From NCBI RefSeq assembly GCF_031082405.1, contig NZ_JAVHJU010000041.1, forward strand, positions 1-64,000: DNA of 64,000 nt, read 5' to 3'. A program made the translations under genes and the position numbers. Below, in pieces: positions 1-8,889 of this stretch. The notes under the pieces were generated by a model that ran no database searches, was not told where the DNA came from, and was given only the letters and a program-made list of their open reading frames with translations. The DNA is from Amycolatopsis sp. A133. GTDB taxonomy: Bacteria; Actinomycetota; Actinomycetes; Mycobacteriales; Pseudonocardiaceae. Position 1 is the first letter of the stretch. Every line of letters starts with the position of its first letter.

Positions 1-56
1 GGCGACCCGGCTCGAATCAGCCTTCGAGTCTAACCCGCCTTACCACTCACGACGGG
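1..56. terminator. Possible terminator hairpin downstream of the GH92 gene
   Basis: A 6-bp inverted repeat (CTCGAA at 11-16, TTCGAG at 23-28) with a 6-nt loop lies just beyond the stop codon of the leftward mannosidase gene. There is no T-run, so a terminator role is only inferred from position. The stretch looks slightly tRNA-like but does not fold as a tRNA. Confidence 0.3.
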
Positions 57-2759
57 TCAGCGGTAGACCTCGAGCTCGTAGATCCGCGACGCACCGTTGC
101 CGTCGTTGGCCGGGGTGGTCACGTTGAGCTTCACGTACCGGGCCGAGCGGGCCGCGATCGGGTGATACGTGCGGCTGGCCCGGGACCCGGTCACGGACGC
201 GACCGTCGTCCACGCCGAGCCGTCGGTCGACGTCTGGATCGTGAAGGCGCCGGTGTTCCAGCCCGTGGTCTCGCCGCCGAGGCCGGCGTGCTTGACCACG
301 AACGAGGACACGTTCTGCGCCGACCCGAGGTCGACCTGGAGGAACTTCGTCGCGGCGGTGGTGCAGAACTTGCTGTTGCCCGCCAGGCTGCCGTCGACGG
401 CGTTGGCCGCGCCCTCGGCCGAGTTGCACGGCGCCGAGCCGGTGGCCGCCTTGCCCTGCGCCAGGTTCGGGCCGAGCTCCGGCGCGGCCGGCGGGGGTGT
501 GAACCCGTCGTTGTACGACGGCGGGACGTCGGTGGTGCTCGTGCCCCAGGCGCTCGGCGACGAGCCCATCGTGTAGTTGAGCGTGGCCGCGCCCGCGATG
601 TCGCCGTAGCGGATCCACGACTTGGTCGTCGCCGCACCGTTGACGCTCAGGCTCTGCACGTATTGGGCGCCCTGGCCGGCACCGGTGCCGGTGATCTGGA
701 TCGTCCCGCTCGGCCGGATGATCGACGCCGCCGGGAACAGCGGGCCGTGCAGGGCGAGGACGTCCGCACCCGGCGTCGCCGGGTACATCCCCAGCGCGGC
801 GAAGACGTACCACGCCGAGGTGGCGCCGAGGTCGTCGTTGCCGGGCAGGCCGCCCGCCCCGGTGGTGAACGACTCGTTCATCACCCGCCGCACGGCCGAG
901 CTCGCACCCTGCGGGTGGGCCGCGTAGTTGTAGGCCCACGGAACGCCGTGCTCGGGCTCGTTGCCGATGTAGAAGTACGGCTGGGTGAGGCCGCCGTTGA
1001 GCTGGGTGAAGTGGTGGTCCAGCCGCTGGACGGCGGTCTGGCGGCCGCCCATCAGGTTGATCAGGCCCTGGTAGTTGTAGGGCACCATCCACGTGTACTG
1101 GGACGGGTTGCCCTCGGTGTAGCCGCTGTCACTCGACGGCACGACCGGCCAGGCCCACGTGCCGGTGCTGCCGCGCGGCTGGATGTAGCCGGAGTCGGTG
1201 CCGAACACGTTCTGCCACCACTGGGCGCGCTGCATGTACGTGGTGTACTTCGTGGTGTCGCCGAGCGCCTTCGCGAACTGGGCCACGGCGAAATCCGACG
1301 CCGAGTACTCGAGGGAGTCCGACGGGTCTTCGGAGACGTAGTGCCGGCTGAGGTACCCGGACTGGCGGCCGCGGATCGCCTGCCCCTGCGTGGTGCCGCC
1401 GTTCGAGCTCTTGTCCATCAGCGCCAGCGCCGCCGCGGTGTCGAAGCCGCGGACGCCGAACGCGTACATGCTGCCCACGATGATCGGCCCGGGGTCCCCG
1501 GTCATCACGAAGTGCTCGTTGCTGTTGTGCGACCACTTGGGCAGCAGCCCGCCCTGCTGGCCGTCCAGCACCATGGACTTCGCGATGTCACTGGCTTCGT
1601 TCGGGGCGACCAGCCCGATCAGCGCGGCCCACGACCGGTAGATGTCCCAGCCGGAGTAGTTCTGGTACACGGTGTGGGAAGCGGTGTGGACGGCTTGGTC
1701 GAACCCGCGGTACTGGCCGTTGCGGTCGCTGGCGATGTTCGGGTTCTGGAACACGTGGTACAGCGCCGTGTAGAACTTCTGCAGGTCCGCGGCGGCCCCG
1801 CCGGTCACCTGGACGCGGTTCAGGACGGTGTTCCAGCTCGTGTCGGCCGCACCGCGGATCCCGGCGAAGTCGAACCCGGGGTTTTCGGCGGCGAGGTTCG
1901 CCTGCGCGTTGGCCAGGCTGACGAACGAGATGCCGACCTTCGCCTGCACCGCGGTGTTGCTCGAGGTGTCGAAGGTGACGTACCCGCCGGAGTTCGTGCC
2001 GCTGGTGCTCGCGGACCCGGCGTTCACGGTGCCGCCGAGCCAGGTGCCGAACCCGCTGGGCGCGCGGTCGAACTGGATCACGTAGAAGATCTGGTACGTC
2101 TTCGAGGAGCCGCAGAAGCCGCCGCCGGTGACCGAGCCGGTGACCTGGCTGCCGCTGATGCTGATCGAGCCGCTGCGTTTGCCGGTGGCGCTGCGGCCGG
2201 TGTTGACCAGCAGCCGCGCGGACGTCGTGTTCGGGTAGGTCAGCTTCATGAAGCCGGACCGCTGGGTGGCAGACAGCTCGACGGTCGTGTTGTAGGTGTC
2301 CAGCTTGTTCTTGTAGTAGCCGGGCGCGGCCGACTCGTTCGCCTTGGTGTAGCGGCCCGCGTACCCCGTCCAGCCGGTGCCCGGCGAAGTGCCGATCGCG
2401 CCGGTTATCGGCAGCAGGCCGAGGTCTTCGTTGTTGGCGCAGCCGGCGCCGTTGAAGTGGGTCAGGCTGAATTCTTCGATGCTGGTGTCGCCGTAGCGGT
2501 AACCGGACGGCGACGCGGTCGGGGTGTCCGGGCTGAACTGCACCATGCCGAACGGCACGACCGCACCCGGGTACGTGCTGCCGCCGGCGCCGCCGGGCAC
2601 CGGGTTGGGCGAGTTGCTGTTGTCGGTGCCGATGAAGGGATTCACGTACTGCGTGAGGGCGAGCGTGGCGGCGCCGGCGGCCGGGGCGGCGAGTCCCGCT
2701 CCCAGCAGAACCGCGGCGAGGGCGGCCGCGAACACGCGGCCGGCCAGTGGTCTGGACAT
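57..2759 (-). CDS. Secreted GH92 family alpha-mannosidase with C-terminal F5/8 type C (discoidin) module
   Basis: The 900-residue product starts with a typical secretion signal (MSRPLAGRVF, a hydrophobic Ala/Leu core, cleavage near residue 30). The GH92 region follows to about residue 745: it opens with NPFIGTDN and a PGA-VPFGM-SPDT segment and carries the GNDDLGATSAWYVF block of the family (a calcium-dependent exo-alpha-mannosidase fold). The last ~140 residues (NLAQGKAATGS to IYELEVY) are a galactose-binding-like F5/8 type C module, probably for binding polysaccharide. I chose the ATG at 2759 because AAGGAGAGGAAG precedes it and the signal peptide follows at once; a longer open frame exists upstream but has no such features. 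The likely role is outside the cell, trimming mannose from glycans or mannoproteins. Twin palindromes just upstream suggest control by a LacI-type repressor. Confidence 0.93.
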   Translation of the reverse strand: MSRPLAGRVFAAALAAVLLGAGLAAPAAGAATLALTQYVNPFIGTDNSNSPNPVPGGAGGSTYPGAVVPFGMVQFSPDTPTASPSGYRYGDTSIEEFSLTHFNGAGCANNEDLGLLPITGAIGTSPGTGWTGYAGRYTKANESAAPGYYKNKLDTYNTTVELSATQRSGFMKLTYPNTTSARLLVNTGRSATGKRSGSISISGSQVTGSVTGGGFCGSSKTYQIFYVIQFDRAPSGFGTWLGGTVNAGSASTSGTNSGGYVTFDTSSNTAVQAKVGISFVSLANAQANLAAENPGFDFAGIRGAADTSWNTVLNRVQVTGGAAADLQKFYTALYHVFQNPNIASDRNGQYRGFDQAVHTASHTVYQNYSGWDIYRSWAALIGLVAPNEASDIAKSMVLDGQQGGLLPKWSHNSNEHFVMTGDPGPIIVGSMYAFGVRGFDTAAALALMDKSSNGGTTQGQAIRGRQSGYLSRHYVSEDPSDSLEYSASDFAVAQFAKALGDTTKYTTYMQRAQWWQNVFGTDSGYIQPRGSTGTWAWPVVPSSDSGYTEGNPSQYTWMVPYNYQGLINLMGGRQTAVQRLDHHFTQLNGGLTQPYFYIGNEPEHGVPWAYNYAAHPQGASSAVRRVMNESFTTGAGGLPGNDDLGATSAWYVFAALGMYPATPGADVLALHGPLFPAASIIRPSGTIQITGTGAGQGAQYVQSLSVNGAATTKSWIRYGDIAGAATLNYTMGSSPSAWGTSTTDVPPSYNDGFTPPPAAPELGPNLAQGKAATGSAPCNSAEGAANAVDGSLAGNSKFCTTAATKFLQVDLGSAQNVSSFVVKHAGLGGETTGWNTGAFTIQTSTDGSAWTTVASVTGSRASRTYHPIAARSARYVKLNVTTPANDGNGASRIYELEVYR

Positions 2760-2796
2760 GACCCTTCCTCTCCTTGTCGCACCTTTTCCGCTGGGC

Positions 2797-2841
2797 GACA
2801 TCGTTGTCGGGCAAGCAGAACGAGCGATGACAACGTTGTCA
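2797..2841 (-). promoter_or_regulatory. Twin LacI-family-like operators upstream of the GH92 gene
   Basis: TGACAACGTTGTCA at 2828-2841 is a perfect 14-bp palindrome. GACATCGTTGTC at 2797-2808 matches its 12-bp core with one change. The two centres are about 32 bp apart (three helical turns), 38-82 bp upstream of the mannosidase start. LacI/GalR-family repressors of sugar genes often bind CG-centred palindromes of this kind. No LacI gene lies in the window, so the repressor would act from elsewhere. Confidence 0.6.
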
Positions 2842-3007
2842 GCTTGGCTTGTGCCGCGCCGGCAACGTCCAGGGGGATCGAAGTGGTACCGGAACTCGGT
2901 GGCAGGACATGGTGGCACGGAAGGACCTGCTCGCGATAGCACCAAAAGTTCGTTGTGCGCCAACCGGTTCCACGACCGGACCACCCACCCCGGGTGGACC
3001 ACCCGAG

Positions 3008-3146
3008 CCGGATCCCACGTGATCAGGCCCGGAACCCGCGTGATCGAAGCCGGAACTCGCGTGATCGAGGCCGGAACTCGCGAGTTACGGCTTCAATCAC
3101 GCGAGTTACGGGTTCAGTCACGCGAGTTACGGCTCGGATCACGAGC
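3008..3146. repeat. Multi-armed palindromic repeat array (three ~21-bp arms each way)
   Basis: Three forward copies of a 21-bp unit (CGTGATCGAAGCCGGAACT and variants, starting near 3018, 3039 and 3060) face three inverted copies (CGCGAGTTACGGCTTCAATCA and variants, starting near 3079, 3100 and 3121). The centre is the perfect palindrome AACTCGCGAGTT at 3075-3086. The last arm reaches into the stop codon of the YigZ gene. A transcript could fold into one long imperfect hairpin or several alternative ones. It may terminate the leftward YigZ transcript or be a mobile palindromic element. Confidence 0.75.
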
Positions 3147-3768
3147 CGGTCACCCAGGTCTCGCCGAGTTCGGTCGTCGTCGCTTCGCCGTTCGTCAGGT
3201 CGGCGAGCCAGCCGTGGAATGCGTCGGCCTCACCCGGAGCCAGGCCGATCTCGAAGCGGGCCCGCTCGTCGAAGCGGGTTGCGTGGAGCAAGTAGGGAGA
3301 TGCGCGCAGGTCGTTCTCCAGCCGGCCCGCGCGGTCGTAGCTCACCGCCACCTCGATGAGATTGAGACGGCGGTGTTCTAGTACACCAACACGTTCCAGA
3401 GCGTCCGAAACGGACTGACCGTACGCGCGGATCAATCCGCCCGCGCCCAGCAGCACCCCGCCGAAGTACCGCGTCACCACCGCGACGGTGTCGGTCAGTT
3501 CGCGGCGGCGCAGCACTTCCAGCATCGGCGTGCCCGCCGTGCCCGCCGGTTCCCCGTCGTCACTGGACCGTTGCGTCCGCCCGTCCGGGCCGAGGACGAA
3601 GGCGTGACAGTGGTGCCGTGCACCCGGATCCGCGCGGCGGCGGGCCGCGATGAACTCGCGCGCGGCCGCTTCCGACGTGATCGGAGCCAGTGCGCACAGG
3701 AACCGGGAACGCTTGATCTCGATCTCGTGGACCCCGGCACGAGCCACGGAGAGATAACGATCAGTCAT
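3139..3768 (-). CDS. YigZ/IMPACT family protein
   Basis: The 209-residue protein has the UPF0029/IMPACT N-terminal fold: EIKRSRFLCALAPI, then HHCHAFVLG and SSDDGEPAGTAGTPML, then TRYFGGVLLGAGGLIRAYG. These blocks are diagnostic of YigZ proteins, which in other organisms are linked to translation control. The C-terminal part is the usual DUF1949-like extension. The start at 3768 (MTDRYLSV) gives the normal family length of about 205-210 residues; longer frames upstream add an atypical Cys/Pro-rich extension. It is transcribed alone, with a 549-bp gap upstream and the palindromic array at its 3' end. The molecular function is uncertain even within the family. Confidence 0.9.
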   Translation of the reverse strand: MTDRYLSVARAGVHEIEIKRSRFLCALAPITSEAAAREFIAARRRADPGARHHCHAFVLGPDGRTQRSSDDGEPAGTAGTPMLEVLRRRELTDTVAVVTRYFGGVLLGAGGLIRAYGQSVSDALERVGVLEHRRLNLIEVAVSYDRAGRLENDLRASPYLLHATRFDERARFEIGLAPGEADAFHGWLADLTNGEATTTELGETWVTGS

Positions 3769-4317
3769 CGGCCAAGTCCGCCATGCACCCAGCTTCCCAC
3801 CTCGCAGCGGGGGTACCACAGCCGCCCCGGACCACTTCGGACGGACGTTTCCGCAGGTCAACGACACAACAGCTCGCTGTGCGGGAGCTTCCGCCCGGCA
3901 TATGGGACTGCCCCGGGGCACGTCAACGCCAGCGTGGCATTTCCCACCCGGAGGCAACGACGTATGTCGATAACAGCGAATTCACACTATCGTCATAAGA
4001 CCCGGCGAACCCGGGAGTAACACCGCGCGCTCCGGACGGCCCCCACCACCCTGGCGGTCCTGTGCGCGCACGCAGCACCCGACACGTTCGGCTGCCCAGT
4101 GTTGTGCGGCCTCCCAGATGATCCGCGTCCGGTTTCCGGCGTCACCAAGCCAGCACAGTGACGCTCGGCCGGTACCTCGCGGCCATCTTGCACCTCGACA
4201 ACAGCAACTGTTCTCGACTGACCATCGCGGTACCGGACCACTTCGTTAACCGGTTCAGCTCGAACCACTCGATGGAGTGAGTACCGGTCGCGCCAACGCC
4301 TTGGGAGGCGGCCAGCC
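3769..4317. other. Intergenic region between the YigZ gene and gltB (divergent promoters)
   Basis: No coding frame here has family features or a convincing ribosome site. The region must carry the promoters of the leftward YigZ gene and the rightward gltB operon. A 5-bp inverted repeat (GGTTC at 4252-4256, GAACC at 4262-4266) sits about 50 bp before the gltB start and could be an operator. GGGAGG at 4303-4308 is the gltB ribosome site. I did not find a convincing GlnR-type box. Confidence 0.5.
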
Positions 4318-7300
4318 GTGACCCACCGTGCCAGTTCCCTGCCCCCGTCCGGGGAGCAGCTCAGCAACGCCGAGGCCGCGGGCCTCTACCGGAGCGACTA
4401 CGAACACGACGCCTGCGGTGTCGCCTTCGTCGCCGACCTGACCGGGCGCCGAGATCATGCGATCGTCGCCAAGGCCCTGGTCGCGTTGCGCAACCTGGAA
4501 CACCGCGGGGCTCGTGGCGCCGAACCGGACACCGGCGACGGCGCCGGGCTCCTGATCCAGATCCCGGACGAGTTCTACCGCGAGGTCGTGGACTTCGCCC
4601 TGCCCGAGCCGGGCACCTACGCCGTCGGCACGGCTTTCCTGCCGCAGGACGAAAAGCGCCGTGGCCGGGCCATGACGACCATCGAGCGCATCGCCGCCGA
4701 GGAGGACATGCGCGTCCTCGGCTGGCGCGAGCTGCCGGTGCACACCGAGCACTGCGGGCCGACCGCGGCCGAGACCATGCCGCACTTCACGCAGCTGTTC
4801 CTCGCCGCGCGCCGCCCGAAGCCGGAGCACTCGGACCCGCTGCACATCGAGCGCAGCGCGTTCTGCGTCCGCAAGCGCGCCGAGCGCGAGCTCGTCGAGG
4901 ACGACGTCTACTTCCCGTCGCTGTCCTCGCGAACGATCGTCTACAAAGGAATGCTCACCGAGCCCCAGGTCGAGCGGTTCTTCGCCGACCTGACCGACGA
5001 GCGCGTCACCAGCGCCATCGGCCTGGTGCACTCCCGCTTCTCCACCAACACCTTCCCGTCGTGGCCACTGGCGCACCCGTACCGGTACGTGGCGCACAAC
5101 GGCGAGATCAACACCCTGCGCGGCAACCGCAACTGGATGGACGCCCGCGAGGCGCTGCTGGAGACCGACCTGGTCCCCGGCGACCTCAAGCGGATCTACC
5201 CGGTGATCACCCGCGGCGCCAGCGACTCGGCGAGCTTCGACGAGGTCCTGGAGCTGCTCCACCTCGGCGGCCGCTCGCTGCCGCACGCCGTCCTGATGAT
5301 GATCCCGGAGGCCTGGGAGAACCACCAGGAGATGGACCCGGCGCGGCGCGCGTTCTACGAGTTCCACTCGACGCTGATGGAGCCGTGGGACGGCCCGGCG
5401 CTGGTCGCCTTCACCGACGGCTCGCAGATCGGCGCGGTTCTCGACCGCAACGGCCTGCGCCCCGGCCGGTACTGGGTGACCGACGACGGCCTCGTCGTGC
5501 TCGCCTCCGAGGTCGGCGTGCTCGACCTCGACCCGGCGACGATCGTCCGGAAGGGACGCCTCGAGCCCGGCCGGATGTTCCTCGTGGACACCGTCGAAGG
5601 CCGAATCATCGAGGACGAAGAGGTCAAAACCGAACTGGCCACCGCCCACCCGTACGACGAGTGGGTCGAGGCCGGCCTGGTGCACCTGGACGATCTGCCG
5701 GAGCGCGACCGCGAGGTCCCGCTGCACGCTGCGCTCGTCCGCCGCCAGCAGGCGTTCGGCTACACCGAGGAAGAGCTCGAAGCCATCCTCGAGCCGATGG
5801 CCCGCACCGGCGCGGAGCCGATCGGCTCGATGGGCAACGACTCGCCGATCGCGACGCTGTCCAGCCGGCCGCGGCTGATCTTCGACTACTTCATCCAGCT
5901 GTTCGCCCAGGTCACCAATCCGCCGCTGGACGCCATCCGCGAGGAGCTCGTCACCGCGCTCGGCACGCAGATCGGCGCCGAGCCGAACCTGCTCGTCGGC
6001 AACGCGGCCAGCTGCCGCCGCATCGTGCTGCCGTTCCCGGTGCTCGACAACGACCAGTTCGCCAAGCTGGTGCACGTCAACGACGACGGCGACCTGCCCG
6101 AGTTCCAGGCCGTCACCGTGCTCGGCCGGTACAACGTCCACGGCGGCGGTGACGCGCTCGTCAAGCGGCTCGACGAGATCCGCGCCGAAGTTTCCGAGGC
6201 GATCGAGGACGGCGCCCGGCTGATCGTGCTGTCCGACCGCGGCGTCGACGAAAACCACGCGCCGATCCCCTCGCTGCTGCTGACCGGCGCGGTGCACCAC
6301 CACCTCGTCCGCGAGAAGACGCGCACGCAGGTCGGCCTCATCGTCGAGGCCGGCGACGCGCGCGAGGTGCACCACATCGCGTTGCTCATCGGCTACGGCG
6401 TCGCCGCGGTGAACCCGTACCTGGCGATGGCGACCGTCGAGGAGATGGCCCACCAGGGCCTGATCCCCGGCGTGACGCCGAAGCAGGCGACGCAGAACCT
6501 GATCAAGGCGCTCGGCAAGGGTGTCCGCAAGACGATGTCCAAGATGGGCGTTTCGACCGTCGCGTCCTACACCGGCGCGCAGATCTTCGAAGCGATCGGG
6601 CTCGGCGAAGAGGTCATCGAGAACTGCTTCACCGGCACGACGTCCCGCCTCGGCGGGGTCGGCTTCGAGACGCTCGCCGACGAGGTCGCGAAGCGGCACG
6701 AGTACGCCTTCCCGGCCGACGGCGTCCGGCCCGCCCACCGCGAGCTCGAAACCGGTGCGGACTACCAGTGGCGCCGCGAAGGCGAGCCGCACCTGTTCAA
6801 CCCGCAGACGGTGTTCAAGCTCCAGCACTCCACGCGGGCCGGGAAGTACGAGGTCTTCAAGGAGTACACGAAGGCCGTCGACGACCAGGCCGAGAAGCTG
6901 CTGACGCTGCGCGGGCTGTTCGACTTCAAGTACGGCAAGCGCGCGCCGGTGCCGATCGAGGAGGTCGAACCGGTCTCGGAGATCGTCAAGCGGTTCGCCA
7001 CCGGCGCCATCTCCTACGGCTCGATCTCCATGGAGATGCACCAGACCCTCGCCATCGCGATGAACCGCCTCGGCGGCAAGTCCAACACCGGCGAGGGCGG
7101 CGAAGACCCGGAGCGGCTGTACGACCCGGAGCGGCGCAGCGCCGTCAAGCAGGTCGCCTCCGGCCGGTTCGGCGTCACGAGCGAGTACCTCGTCAACGCC
7201 GACGACATCCAGATCAAGATGGCGCAGGGCGCGAAGCCCGGTGAAGGCGGGCAGCTGCCCGGCGCGAAGGTGTACCCGTGGATCGCGAAGACGCGGTTCT

Positions 7301-8889
7301 CGACGCCGGGTGTCGGCCTGATTTCGCCGCCGCCGCACCACGACATCTATTCGATCGAGGACCTGGCGCAGCTGATCCACGACCTCAAGAACGCCAACCC
7401 GAACGCGCGCATCCACGTGAAGCTCGTGTCCGAGGTCGGCGTCGGCACGGTTGCGGCCGGTGTGTCGAAGGCGCACGCCGACGTCGTGCTCATCTCGGGC
7501 CACGACGGCGGAACGGGCGCGTCACCGCTGTCGTCGATCAAGCACGCGGGTGGCCCGTGGGAGCTCGGCCTGGCCGAGACGCAGCAGACGCTGCTGGCCA
7601 ACCGGCTGCGCGACCGGATCGTCGTGCAGACCGACGGCCAGCTCAAGACCGGCCGCGACGTCATCATCGCGGCGCTGCTCGGGGCCGAGGAGTTCGGCTT
7701 CGCGACCGCGCCGCTGGTGGTGTCGGGCTGCATCATGATGCGCGTCTGCCACCTCGACACCTGCCCGGTCGGCGTCGCGACGCAGAACCCGAAGCTGCGC
7801 GAGAAGTTCAGCGGCAAGGCCGAATACGTCGTCAACTTCTTCGAGTTCATCGCCCAGGAGGTCCGCGAGTACCTGGCGGAGCTGGGTTTCCGGTCGATCG
7901 CCGAGGCCGTCGGGCACGCCGAGTTCCTCGACAAGCGCAAGGCGATCGACCACTGGAAGGCGGCCGGGCTCGACCTGTCGCCCATCTTCCACGTGCCCGA
8001 CATGGCGCCCGCCGGCCTGCGGTTGCAGCAGACGCTGCAGGACCACGGGCTGGAGAAGGCCCTGGACAACACGCTGATCCAGCTGGCCGAAGGTGCGTTG
8101 AACTCCGGTGACAAGGTGCGGCTGGAACTGCCCGTCCGCAACGTGAACCGGACCGTCGGCACCATGCTCGGCTCGGAGCTGACCAAGCGGTGGGGCGGCG
8201 AAGGCCTGCCGGACGACACCATCGACGTCACCTTCACCGGCACCGCGGGCCAGTCGTTCGGCGCGTTCCTGCCGAAGGGCATCACGCTGCGGCTCTACGG
8301 CGACGGCAACGACTACGTCGGCAAGGGCCTCTCCGGCGGACGGCTGATCGTGCGGCCGCCGCGGGAAGCGCAGTACACCGCCGAAGAGCAGATCATCGCC
8401 GGCAACGTCATCGCCTACGGCGCGACCAGCGGCGAGATCTTCATCCGCGGCAAGGTCGGCGAGCGGTTCTGCGTGCGCAACTCCGGCGCGCTGGCCGTCG
8501 TCGAAGGCGTCGGCGACCACGGCGGCGAGTACATGACCGGCGGCCGGATGGTCGTGCTCGGCCCGATCGGGCGCAACTTCGCGGCCGGCATGTCCGGCGG
8601 CATCGCGTACGTGCTGGACCTGCCCGCGCACCGCGTCAACCCGGAGATGGTCGACCTCGACCCGCTCGACTCCGAGGACGCGGACTTCCTGCGCGAAACG
8701 CTGGAAAAGCACTACAACGAAACGGAATCCGCGGTCGCGCGGGAACTGCTGGCCGACTGGGACGCGGGCGTCGACCGCTTCGGGAAGGTCATGCCGAAGG
8801 ACTACAAGCGCGTGCTCGCCGCTCAGGTGCAGGCCGAGCGTGATGGGCGCGACGTGAACGAGGCGATCATGGAGGCCGCACATGGCTGA
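4318..8889 (+). CDS. gltB: Glutamate synthase large (alpha) subunit
   Basis: The 1523-residue product makes glutamate from glutamine and 2-oxoglutarate with GltD. The nucleophile Cys33 lies in HDACGVAF, after a 32-residue propeptide that is normally removed to free it. The amidotransferase region follows (HSRFSTNTFPSWPLAHP, HNGEINTLRGN). The FMN-binding synthase half contains GGKSNTGEGGED and KPGEGGQLPG. The iron-sulfur cysteines are Cys1138, Cys1144 and Cys1149 in CIMMRVCHLDTCPVG. The C-terminal glycine-rich beta-helix domain follows (GFATSGEIFIRG-like repeats). The GTG start at 4318 is preceded by GGGAGG. The gene overlaps gltD by 8 bp, so the two are translated from one message. Confidence 0.98.
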   Translation: MTHRASSLPPSGEQLSNAEAAGLYRSDYEHDACGVAFVADLTGRRDHAIVAKALVALRNLEHRGARGAEPDTGDGAGLLIQIPDEFYREVVDFALPEPGTYAVGTAFLPQDEKRRGRAMTTIERIAAEEDMRVLGWRELPVHTEHCGPTAAETMPHFTQLFLAARRPKPEHSDPLHIERSAFCVRKRAERELVEDDVYFPSLSSRTIVYKGMLTEPQVERFFADLTDERVTSAIGLVHSRFSTNTFPSWPLAHPYRYVAHNGEINTLRGNRNWMDAREALLETDLVPGDLKRIYPVITRGASDSASFDEVLELLHLGGRSLPHAVLMMIPEAWENHQEMDPARRAFYEFHSTLMEPWDGPALVAFTDGSQIGAVLDRNGLRPGRYWVTDDGLVVLASEVGVLDLDPATIVRKGRLEPGRMFLVDTVEGRIIEDEEVKTELATAHPYDEWVEAGLVHLDDLPERDREVPLHAALVRRQQAFGYTEEELEAILEPMARTGAEPIGSMGNDSPIATLSSRPRLIFDYFIQLFAQVTNPPLDAIREELVTALGTQIGAEPNLLVGNAASCRRIVLPFPVLDNDQFAKLVHVNDDGDLPEFQAVTVLGRYNVHGGGDALVKRLDEIRAEVSEAIEDGARLIVLSDRGVDENHAPIPSLLLTGAVHHHLVREKTRTQVGLIVEAGDAREVHHIALLIGYGVAAVNPYLAMATVEEMAHQGLIPGVTPKQATQNLIKALGKGVRKTMSKMGVSTVASYTGAQIFEAIGLGEEVIENCFTGTTSRLGGVGFETLADEVAKRHEYAFPADGVRPAHRELETGADYQWRREGEPHLFNPQTVFKLQHSTRAGKYEVFKEYTKAVDDQAEKLLTLRGLFDFKYGKRAPVPIEEVEPVSEIVKRFATGAISYGSISMEMHQTLAIAMNRLGGKSNTGEGGEDPERLYDPERRSAVKQVASGRFGVTSEYLVNADDIQIKMAQGAKPGEGGQLPGAKVYPWIAKTRFSTPGVGLISPPPHHDIYSIEDLAQLIHDLKNANPNARIHVKLVSEVGVGTVAAGVSKAHADVVLISGHDGGTGASPLSSIKHAGGPWELGLAETQQTLLANRLRDRIVVQTDGQLKTGRDVIIAALLGAEEFGFATAPLVVSGCIMMRVCHLDTCPVGVATQNPKLREKFSGKAEYVVNFFEFIAQEVREYLAELGFRSIAEAVGHAEFLDKRKAIDHWKAAGLDLSPIFHVPDMAPAGLRLQQTLQDHGLEKALDNTLIQLAEGALNSGDKVRLELPVRNVNRTVGTMLGSELTKRWGGEGLPDDTIDVTFTGTAGQSFGAFLPKGITLRLYGDGNDYVGKGLSGGRLIVRPPREAQYTAEEQIIAGNVIAYGATSGEIFIRGKVGERFCVRNSGALAVVEGVGDHGGEYMTGGRMVVLGPIGRNFAAGMSGGIAYVLDLPAHRVNPEMVDLDPLDSEDADFLRETLEKHYNETESAVARELLADWDAGVDRFGKVMPKDYKRVLAAQVQAERDGRDVNEAIMEAAHG

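Noticed and set aside
1..50. tRNA-like stretch at the window edge
   Set aside because: The TTCGAG-like loop does not fit T- and acceptor-stem pairing; a simple 6-bp hairpin explains it.
162..2939. Long rightward open frame opposite the GH92 gene
   Set aside because: It is an Arg/Val/Gly-rich mirror of the high-GC gene on the other strand, with no domain and no ribosome site.
4255..7503. 1082-codon leftward open frame opposite gltB
   Set aside because: It is the antisense shadow of gltB, which has full family motifs; the shadow shows only compositional bias (Asp/Leu/Arg).
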